Shown here: positions 1 to 5,178 of the stretch, one piece after another | Position numbering within the stretch: position 1 is the stretch's first letter | Layout of the letters: every line of letters begins with the position of its first letter | Assembly (NCBI GenBank): GCA_011330545.1 | Contig: DRQI01000234.1 | Span: 1 to 5,178, forward strand | Length of the DNA: 5,178 nt | Direction: 5' to 3' | Origin: Flavobacteriia bacterium | Lineage (GTDB): Bacteria > Bacteroidota > Bacteroidia > Flavobacteriales > Flavobacteriaceae | The notes under the pieces: model-generated | The model's database searches: none | The model's input: the letters and a program-made list of their open reading frames with translations, nothing else | What the model was told of the DNA's origin: nothing | Program-made: the position numbers and the translations under genes

Positions 1-1226
1 GCACCTATTTCAGGAAGCCCAAAATGCCAAACATTACCCACAGTACCCGGCGTAATCATTAAGAATACATCTATATAATGCCCTATTAAAATTATCAATC
101 CGGTAAACACCACAAACCAAGGGATTCTTTTATAATCGCTATTCATTAATACCAGAATAGGAAATACAAAATTCAGCACTAACATCCCCATAAACAACCC
201 TTGATAATTTCCTAAGAGCCTTGGCATAAAATATACTGCTTCTTCAGGAATATTTGCATACCACTGTAACATAAATTGGTCAAACCATAAGTAAGTCCAA
301 AAAATACTAAAGCCAAACATATACTTGGCCAAATCGTGAATATGGCTATCATTTACTTTGGGCAAATAGCCTTTTGATTTTAAATAAATGGTCACCAAAG
401 CAATAATTGTAATGGCCGACACCAACATACTTGAAAATACATAGAACGGGTATAATTGGCTAAACCAGTGATGGTCAATTGACATTAGCCAATCAAAAGC
501 CATAAACAATTCTGATACTAAGAATACGACTAAAAATATCACTGATAATTTGAATGCTTTTTTAAAATGACTCACATCTGAGGCATTGTCTTGGGCTCTT
601 GAATTTTTAATAATAAAATACCGAAAGCCATTCCAAATTAAAATATAGATAACAGCTCTAATCAACCACCAAGGAATATTTAACCACCAATCTTTGGTTT
701 CCATGGCTTCATCAAAATTCGGAGCTGCCGGGTCTATACTGGTATACATCCAAGCAAACATGTGATTTCCATGCCCTATTGATGAATACAATAAGAATAT
801 CAAAATAAGTATTGAACCCGGTACTATAAAAGCTGTTAAGCCTTCCATAACCCTAAACAGCACAGGAGACCAACCCGCAGATGATGCCCGTTGAATGGCA
901 TAAAATACCAATACACAAACAGCAATCAATAAAAAGTATATCAGCGATACATAGGTTGCTGCCCATGGCCTGTTTTTAGCTTGGGTAAGTGCATGTTCTA
1001 AATGGGCTTCTTCGTTTGCATGAGTATTTTCACCGGCATCTTCATGAGTTGTTGCGGCAGTATGCTCTGCTACAGCCCCCTCATGAGAATCTTCTGCATG
1101 TTGCATCATTTCTTTAATATCGTCTGTTGTTTTTGGTGCAGTAAAAAATCCATACCCCATTCCTAATGCGCCTAAAACCATAAGCGCTATTGAAAGGGTT
1201 TTTAATTTACTTGAAAATGTATACAT
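1..1226 (-). CDS. actF: ActF, NrfD-like quinol:cytochrome c oxidoreductase membrane subunit of ACIII (C-terminus cut by window edge)
   Basis: This reading frame opens with ATG at 1226 and stays open to base 1, giving 408 complete codons without a stop. The last several tens of residues are probably missing, judging from the usual family length. ActF is the second ten-helix subunit of alternative complex III in the cytoplasmic membrane. It is a paralogue of ActC and is proposed to help in proton translocation or subunit packing. About nine hydrophobic segments are visible (roughly residues 9-29, 89-111, 130-150, 184-206, 226-246, 258-282, 300-322, 343-362 and 369-391). Family-like blocks include AFDWLMSIDHHWFSQLYPF near residues 243-261 and FWTYLWFDQFMLQWYANIPEE near 309-329. 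Basic loops after helices 2, 4, 6 and 8 predict a cytoplasmic N-terminus. A His/Glu-rich loop (residues 43-78) follows helix 1. The start lies 26 nt after the actE stop, with only a weak AGGA upstream. The identification comes from recognised family sequence and operon position. Confidence 0.93.
   Translation of the reverse strand, partial: MYTFSSKLKTLSIALMVLGALGMGYGFFTAPKTTDDIKEMMQHAEDSHEGAVAEHTAATTHEDAGENTHANEEAHLEHALTQAKNRPWAATYVSLIYFLLIAVCVLVFYAIQRASSAGWSPVLFRVMEGLTAFIVPGSILILIFLLYSSIGHGNHMFAWMYTSIDPAAPNFDEAMETKDWWLNIPWWLIRAVIYILIWNGFRYFIIKNSRAQDNASDVSHFKKAFKLSVIFLVVFLVSELFMAFDWLMSIDHHWFSQLYPFYVFSSMLVSAITIIALVTIYLKSKGYLPKVNDSHIHDLAKYMFGFSIFWTYLWFDQFMLQWYANIPEEAVYFMPRLLGNYQGLFMGMLVLNFVFPILVLMNSDYKRIPWFVVFTGLIILIGHYIDVFLMITPGTVGNVWHFGLPEIG
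993..1100 (-). other. His/Glu-rich loop of ActF, predicted periplasmic
   Basis: Residues 43-78 of ActF contain seven histidines (43, 48, 55, 61, 69, 75 and 78) mixed with Glu, Asp, Ala and Thr. The loop sits between the first and second membrane segments. The positive-inside rule, applied to the basic loops elsewhere in the protein, places it on the periplasmic side. The composition is that of a flexible and possibly metal-binding segment. Function is not known from the sequence. Confidence 0.6.
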
Positions 1227-1252
1227 ATCTATAGTTATTCCTGATAATTGTT

Positions 1253-1813
1253 TTATTTTAACAACTCGTTTCTTAAATGCTCAACATATTGAACTACTTG
1301 CCAGCGTTCTTTAGCTTCTAATTGTGACGCATGAGAGCCCATCATATTTCTACCGTACATAATTACGTGATAGATACTTCCTTCTGTTATTTCTCTATCT
1401 TTATAATTTGGAACGCCTAAAAATTTCTCTCTCTGTACCAAAGTACCTTGGCCGTCGCCTTTTGTACCGTGACATATCGCACAATACATATCAAATAAGT
1501 ACTTTCCTTGGTCTAAATTGGCTTTTGTCAGTTGTAATGGCGAGTGTAATGAATCTTTTGCCAATTGGTAACCCGCTTCAGAATTAGGGTAATCATAAGG
1601 TATTTTTCCTCTGGCTACCGTTCCTGCAACCGGCCGTTGTGCTTCCATTTCATTAGGCAATATTTTTACCTTAGAATAGGCTTCATAAGGTACGGCATCA
1701 TACATATCAGTATCTCCCATATATTGTATCTGCCTTTCTCTTTTTTCTCCTGTACAAGACACCAATGTTGCAATTAAACTGACTACTGTAATTATTTTAA
1801 TAAAGCTCTTCAT
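1253..1813 (-). CDS. actE: ActE, monoheme c-type cytochrome lipoprotein subunit of ACIII
   Basis: This 186-residue protein is the small cytochrome c subunit of alternative complex III, held on the periplasmic face of the inner membrane, where it takes part in electron exit from the complex. Residues 1-19 form a lipoprotein signal peptide (basic MKSFIK, then a hydrophobic core). A lipobox LVSC follows, with Cys20 as the predicted lipidated residue. A single heme c site, CAICH, lies at residues 111-115, and His115 is the proximal ligand. The distal ligand is probably one of the adjacent methionines 157 and 158 in GRNMMGSHASQL. The stretch from about 100 to 186 has the class I cytochrome c layout, ending in a helix with WQVVQYVEHLR. 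The first approximately 80 mature residues are the ActE-type N-terminal arm that would wrap the other subunits. The start is 10 nt after the actD stop, and the signal peptide supports this ATG. Confidence 0.95.
   Translation of the reverse strand: MKSFIKIITVVSLIATLVSCTGEKRERQIQYMGDTDMYDAVPYEAYSKVKILPNEMEAQRPVAGTVARGKIPYDYPNSEAGYQLAKDSLHSPLQLTKANLDQGKYLFDMYCAICHGTKGDGQGTLVQREKFLGVPNYKDREITEGSIYHVIMYGRNMMGSHASQLEAKERWQVVQYVEHLRNELLK
1469..1483 (-). other. Heme c attachment motif CAICH of ActE
   Basis: These five codons encode Cys-Ala-Ile-Cys-His, residues 111-115 of ActE. The two cysteines would bind the heme vinyl groups covalently and the histidine the iron. It is the only CxxCH motif found in the five proteins of the window. 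The multiheme cytochrome ActA is outside it. Confidence 0.95.
1754..1765 (-). other. Lipobox of ActE (LVSC)
   Basis: The codons for residues 17-20 encode Leu-Val-Ser-Cys directly after a hydrophobic signal core. Signal peptidase II would cut before Cys20, which would then be lipidated. This explains how a protein with no other membrane segment stays attached to the membrane complex. Confidence 0.85.
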
Positions 1814-1823
1814 AATTAACTTC

Positions 1824-2351
1824 TTAATGCTTTTCGTTTACTGTAATTTCAATGGCTCCTGTTTTCTTTAACAATGAAGTCAAAAATTCTTCATTATCGT
1901 CAGCAACGGCAACTTCCATCAAAAACTTATCGTCGGTTGTTCTAGGGTCTGGGTTCTCGGCTTTTCTGAATGGCCATATTTTACTACGCATATAAAAGGT
2001 AATTACCATTAAATGCGCTGCAAAAAATACCGTCATTTCAAACATAATCGGAATAAAAGCCGGCATGTTTTCGGCAAAACTAAAACTGGGTTTTCCGCCA
2101 ATATTTTGCGGCCAGTCTTGAATCATTATAAGGTTTAAAAACCAAGTGGCGAAAGCCAATCCTAACAACCCGTAAATAAATGAGGTAATTGCCATTCTCG
2201 TAGGGGCAATACCCATTGCTTTTTCTAAACCGTGTACCGGAAAAGGGGTATAAACTTCTTCAATGTGCTGATGTGCTTCCCGAACGTCTTTTACTGCTTT
2301 TAACAACACATCGTCATCATCATACAAAGCGTGTATTACTTTAGAACTCAT
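1824..2351 (-). CDS. actD: ActD, two-helix membrane subunit of ACIII (DUF3341 family)
   Basis: This 175-residue protein matches the ActD subunit of alternative complex III, also annotated as a DUF3341 protein. It begins with a soluble domain (about residues 1-50) with an acidic DDDD run at 11-14 and the family-like stretch YTPFPVHGLEKAMGI near 34-48. Two membrane helices follow at about 55-77 and 98-121, and a soluble tail runs to 175. The basic MRSKIWPFRK after helix 2 suggests that both ends face the cytoplasm. It carries no heme or Fe-S motif. In known ACIII structures the subunit packs against the NrfD-like subunits, and its exact role is not settled. Its ATG lies only 2 nt after the actC stop, so translation is probably coupled to actC. 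Length and position between actC and actE are typical. Confidence 0.93.
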   Translation of the reverse strand: MSSKVIHALYDDDDVLLKAVKDVREAHQHIEEVYTPFPVHGLEKAMGIAPTRMAITSFIYGLLGLAFATWFLNLIMIQDWPQNIGGKPSFSFAENMPAFIPIMFEMTVFFAAHLMVITFYMRSKIWPFRKAENPDPRTTDDKFLMEVAVADDNEEFLTSLLKKTGAIEITVNEKH

Positions 2352-2353
2352 AA

Positions 2354-2548
2354 TTACGATTTAAGTTTTTCTGCTTGCCCTGCCCAATCATCTCTCTCTG
2401 CCCTTCCGGGGAATGAGCCTGTAATTGAATCTAACAAGTCGTATTCTTTTTTTGTCATTTTACTTACTTGGTCAAAACTATAAATACCTATTTGATTTAA
2501 TGTTTTTTCCATTACCGGGCCAATACCTTTTACTTTTTTAAGGTCATC
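2354..2548 (-). other. Helix-hairpin-helix module fused to the C-terminus of ActC
   Basis: Residues 518-581 of ActC begin with DDLKKVKGIGPVMEKTLNQI, a clear helix-hairpin-helix motif with the GIGP turn. They continue with GIYSFDQVSKMT and end with GRAERDDWAGQAEKL. This order (DDL-K-GIGP, FDQ, GR-xRDxW-xQA-xL) is the same as in the C-terminal add-on of many alphaproteobacterial NuoE subunits and related small proteins. This is family knowledge recalled, not searched. It is in frame with ActC and follows the tenth membrane helix, so it should lie in the cytoplasm. HhH modules can bind DNA or proteins; which applies here cannot be told. Confidence 0.85.
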
Positions 2549-4099
2549 AGGTTGTTGTGTTTCTTTATCGAAAGTTCCGATACTGCCTAATAGGCTATTT
2601 GTCTTTTCATCATTATCATCGCTACTCAAATCGGTTGCTTCAATAATATCATCAACAGCGCTTGTTGTCTCATCAATTTTGCTCATAGGTGTTGTTGGCG
2701 TAGGTACATCTGTAGGATTATCCCTCTCACGTTTAAAATTATCTCCTGATGATTTTAAAATAGATTTTACCTCCGCTTGTGCAATCACAGGGAAATTTCT
2801 AGCATATAATAAGAACAATACAAAGAAGAATCCCATCGTTCCTACAAATATTCCTATATCGACAAATGTCGGTGAAAACTGTGTCCATGTTGATGGTAAA
2901 TGCCCTCTACTTAAGTTGATAACAATAATATCAAAACGTTCAAACCACATTCCTATATTGATAAAAATGGCAATAATGAACGTCCATATATAATTGGTAC
3001 GTATTTTTTTAACCCATAACAGTTGTGGTATAATGGCATTACAGGTAATCAATGCCCAAAATGCCCACCAATAAGGGCCTGTTGCAGCACCCCATGAAAG
3101 ATAGGTAAAGTCTTCATAACTACTACCGGTATACCATCCTACAAAAAATTCTGACATGTAGGCAACGGTAACAATACCTCCGGTAACCAAAATTACTTTA
3201 TTCATATTTTCTATATGAACCCTGGTAATATAGGCTTCTAAATTAGAAACTTTACGCATAATGAGCAGTAAGGTTTGTACCATGGCAAAGCCTGAAAATA
3301 CGGCACCGGCCACGAAATACGGTGGGTATACGGTACTGTGCCAACCCGGAACTACAGATGTGGCAAAGTCATACGATACAATGGTATGTACAGAAAGTAC
3401 TAATGGCGTGGCCAAGCCTGCCAATACTAATGATACTTCTTCAAAACGCTGCCAATCTTTGGCCCTGCCGCTCCAACCGAAACTCACTAAACTGTATATT
3501 TTCTTCTGAAAAGGTTTGGTTGCCCTATCTCTAATCATGGCAAAATCAGGGAGTAATCCTGTCCACCAAAATACTAATGATACTGACAAATAGGTTGAAA
3601 TGGCAAATACATCCCATAATAAGGGAGAGTTAAAGTTTGGCCATAATGAACCCAATTGATTGGGAATTGGCAAGGTATAAAAGGCATTCCAAATTCTACC
3701 CATGTGAATCATAGGAAACAGTCCTGCCTGAAATACGGCAAAAATGGTCATTGCTTCTGCTGAACGGTTGATACCCATTCTCCATTTTTGACGGAATAGC
3801 AATAATACTGCCGATATTAATGTTCCTGCATGGCCGATACCAATCCACCATACAAAGTTAGTAATATCCCAAGCCCAGTTAATTTTATTATTTAAACCCC
3901 ATACACCAATACCTGTACCAATGGTATATGCAATGGCTCCAAATCCCCATAACATAGCAATCAAGGCTATTGTAAAGGCTATTTTCCAATACGTATTAGC
4001 TTTACCTTCGATAGGAGCTGCTACATCAACGGATATATCGTGGTAGGTTTTGTCTCCAACAATTATTGGTTCTCTAATAGGTGCTTCGTAATGACCCAT
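2354..4099 (-). CDS. actC: ActC, NrfD-like quinol-oxidising membrane subunit of ACIII with a C-terminal HhH extension
   Basis: ActC is the NrfD/PsrC-type integral membrane subunit of alternative complex III that binds and oxidises quinol next to the Fe-S subunit ActB. The 581 residues split into three parts. The core is residues 1-450, with ten hydrophobic segments at roughly 41-63, 82-103, 115-134, 160-182, 221-242, 260-281, 300-321, 343-363, 370-387 and 413-433. A polar linker spans 452-517, and a helix-hairpin-helix module spans 518-581. The N-terminal HYEAPIREPIIVGDKTYHD is characteristic of the family. Candidate quinol-site or proton-path residues are His90 (GIGHAGT), His132 (MIHMGR) and Asp163 (LWDVFA); the His/Asp pair fits the site described for ACIII. 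Basic loops after helices 2, 4, 6 and 8 put both termini in the cytoplasm. From memory, family members without the extension are about 450-490 residues. The ATG is 26 nt after the actB stop, behind an A-rich leader without a clear Shine-Dalgarno site. Confidence 0.95.
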   Translation of the reverse strand: MGHYEAPIREPIIVGDKTYHDISVDVAAPIEGKANTYWKIAFTIALIAMLWGFGAIAYTIGTGIGVWGLNNKINWAWDITNFVWWIGIGHAGTLISAVLLLFRQKWRMGINRSAEAMTIFAVFQAGLFPMIHMGRIWNAFYTLPIPNQLGSLWPNFNSPLLWDVFAISTYLSVSLVFWWTGLLPDFAMIRDRATKPFQKKIYSLVSFGWSGRAKDWQRFEEVSLVLAGLATPLVLSVHTIVSYDFATSVVPGWHSTVYPPYFVAGAVFSGFAMVQTLLLIMRKVSNLEAYITRVHIENMNKVILVTGGIVTVAYMSEFFVGWYTGSSYEDFTYLSWGAATGPYWWAFWALITCNAIIPQLLWVKKIRTNYIWTFIIAIFINIGMWFERFDIIVINLSRGHLPSTWTQFSPTFVDIGIFVGTMGFFFVLFLLYARNFPVIAQAEVKSILKSSGDNFKRERDNPTDVPTPTTPMSKIDETTSAVDDIIEATDLSSDDNDEKTNSLLGSIGTFDKETQQPDDLKKVKGIGPVMEKTLNQIGIYSFDQVSKMTKKEYDLLDSITGSFPGRAERDDWAGQAEKLKS

Positions 4100-4125
4100 A
4101 ATTTAGTTTCTATTCTTAATTAGTA

Positions 4126-5178
4126 TTATGCTTCGTTTGTATTTCTTATGTCTAATTGATAGAATACATTCGGACGTGTACCCACAAAATCGAGTAGGTT
4201 AAATGTTCTATCATCTTCTTTTAGCTGTGCTACCTTGCTTTCTTTATCATTGCCATCTCCAAATACCATAGCTCCTGTACTACATGCATTTGAACATGCA
4301 GTTTGGAATTCGCCGTCTTTTACCGGCCTTCCTTCTTTTTTCGCTTTTAGTATTGTAGCTTGTGTCATTTGAATACACAATGAACATTTTTCCATAACCC
4401 CTCGCGAACGCACTACCACATCAGGGTTTAACACCATCTTACCATAATCATTGTTCATATTATAGTCAAATTCGCTATTGTCAAAATATTTAAACCAGTT
4501 AAACCTACGCACTTTATATGGGCAGTTATTAGCGCAATAGCGCGTACCGATACAACGGTTATAAACCATTTGATTTTGGCCTTGGCGCCCATGTGAGGTT
4601 GCCGCTACCGGGCAAACCGTTTCGCAAGGTGCATGATTACAGTGTTGGCACATTACCGGTTGGAAAGATACTTGAGGGTTATCGGAAGGAACTCCTTGTG
4701 CATCAAAAAATTCTCCGCTACCATAAATACCTTCTTCTTTTCCTTTTTCTACGGTCATTTCAGAAGAATAATACCTGTCAACTCGCAACCAATGCATATC
4801 TCTACTTACCCGTATTTCATGTTTGCCAACTACGGGTACATTATTTTCGGCATGGCAAGCAATAATACATGCTGCACAGCCTGTACATGCTGCCAAATCA
4901 ATTGACAAATTAAATTTTATGCCGATACTATCATCAAACTTCTCCCATAAATCTACTTTATCAGTGGGTGTTTCTTGATGGTCGAGAGATACTTCGGGAG
5001 TAGCATTCCATTCTTCTTTTGGTTTGGACACAAAATCTGCTAAAGTAGTTTCTTTTAAAATTTCATCTTCCCTACCCATTATGGTATGGTGCAATTGCAC
5101 ACAGGCAAATTTGTGAACTCCGGCTACTTTTTGAATACTAACTGCTTGGTGATTGGCAAAGTTTTGATACAAAGGATA
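4126..5178 (-). CDS. actB: ActB, C-terminal iron-sulfur domain of the ACIII molybdopterin-oxidoreductase-like subunit (N-terminus outside window)
   Basis: The frame is open from base 5178 to the TAA at 4126-4128, giving 350 visible residues. The true start lies beyond the window: the visible fragment begins inside the protein with YPLYQNF, and the TTG at 5170-5172 is only an internal Leu codon. ActB carries electrons from the quinol site of ActC to the cytochrome subunits in the periplasm. Its N-terminal molybdopterin-type domain, which lacks cofactor in known ACIII, would be upstream. The visible part has four ferredoxin-type motifs: cysteines 98, 101, 104 and 108; 177, 180, 185 and 189; 209, 215 and 219; and 265, 268, 295 and 299. 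These 15 ligands match the three [4Fe-4S] plus one [3Fe-4S] set known for the complex. The gene ends 26 nt before actC. Residue numbers count from base 5178. Confidence 0.95.
   Translation of the reverse strand, partial: YPLYQNFANHQAVSIQKVAGVHKFACVQLHHTIMGREDEILKETTLADFVSKPKEEWNATPEVSLDHQETPTDKVDLWEKFDDSIGIKFNLSIDLAACTGCAACIIACHAENNVPVVGKHEIRVSRDMHWLRVDRYYSSEMTVEKGKEEGIYGSGEFFDAQGVPSDNPQVSFQPVMCQHCNHAPCETVCPVAATSHGRQGQNQMVYNRCIGTRYCANNCPYKVRRFNWFKYFDNSEFDYNMNNDYGKMVLNPDVVVRSRGVMEKCSLCIQMTQATILKAKKEGRPVKDGEFQTACSNACSTGAMVFGDGNDKESKVAQLKEDDRTFNLLDFVGTRPNVFYQLDIRNTNEA
4519..4554 (-). other. Third Fe-S motif of ActB with Cys replaced by Thr (probable [3Fe-4S] site)
   Basis: The motif reads CIGTRYCANNCP. 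Related PsrB/DmsB-type subunits have CxGCRYC here, so the second cysteine is replaced by Thr212 (codon at 4543-4545). Three cysteines (209, 215 and 219) remain. Three-cysteine coordination is the usual basis of a [3Fe-4S] cluster, and ACIII is known to hold one such cluster. Confidence 0.8.

Noticed and set aside
1565..1777. Plus-strand open frame opposite actE
   Set aside because: Lies wholly inside actE, with a composition that reflects the antisense of a real gene and no recognisable family features.
2679..3509. Plus-strand open frames opposite actC (2679-2993, 3261-3509 and the overlapping 3322-3534)
   Set aside because: All are antisense to the strongly conserved actC coding sequence and show no domain, signal peptide or ribosome-binding context.
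4100..4125. Possible promoter in the actB-actC gap
   Set aside because: The 26-nt gap is A+T-rich but too short for a full Bacteroidota promoter, and no convincing -33/-7 pair was found. A-rich leaders are normal for translation in this phylum.
4593..4905. Two overlapping plus-strand open frames opposite actB
   Set aside because: They overlap each other in different frames and lie antisense to the Fe-S domain of actB, so they are shadows.
5170..5172. TTG as a start codon for a 348-residue Fe-S protein
   Set aside because: The frame continues open through the window edge (Tyr-Pro before this Leu), and the protein is the C-terminal domain of the much larger ActB. The TTG is an internal codon.
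1..5178. A novel, undescribed system in this window
   Set aside because: All five genes belong to the known ACIII operon in its usual order. Only the ActC tail departs from the expected plan.

Overview
The window is one contiguous stretch of an alternative complex III (ACIII, act) operon, read entirely on the minus strand. In transcription order it runs from the high-coordinate end to the low end: the C-terminal iron-sulfur part of actB (cut by the window edge), actC, actD, actE and most of actF (its C-terminus cut by the other edge). ACIII is a cytochrome bc1-independent quinol:cytochrome c (or high-potential acceptor) oxidoreductase.

The organism is most likely a member of the Bacteroidota, probably Flavobacteriia. 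The A+T-rich sequence, A-rich leaders without strong Shine-Dalgarno sites, exclusive TAA stops, and the B-C-D-E-F gene order all fit this group. This is inferred from recognised family sequence and not from a database search. The actA gene (multiheme cytochrome) would be expected just beyond the high-coordinate end, and cytochrome c oxidase genes are often found beyond actF. Neither can be seen here.

Layout: 4126-5178 actB (partial); 26-nt gap; 2354-4099 actC; 2-nt gap; 1824-2351 actD; 10-nt gap; 1253-1813 actE; 26-nt gap; 1-1226 actF (partial). No non-coding stretch exceeds 26 nt. No terminator, RNA gene, repeat, mobile element or clear promoter was seen, so the genes are presumably co-transcribed from a promoter outside the window.

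In the family model, ActC and ActF are ten-helix NrfD-like membrane subunits. Quinol is oxidised at the ActC site. Electrons pass through the four Fe-S clusters of ActB to heme c of ActA/ActE and then to an oxidase. ActD is a small two-helix subunit that packs in the membrane.

The system itself is well described. The one clearly unusual element is an approximately 130-residue C-terminal extension on ActC: an acidic, low-complexity linker followed by a helix-hairpin-helix module that resembles the C-terminal add-on of some NuoE (complex I) subunits. Smaller points of interest are a Cys-to-Thr replacement in the third Fe-S motif of ActB, which fits a [3Fe-4S] cluster, and a His/Glu-rich loop in ActF predicted to be periplasmic.
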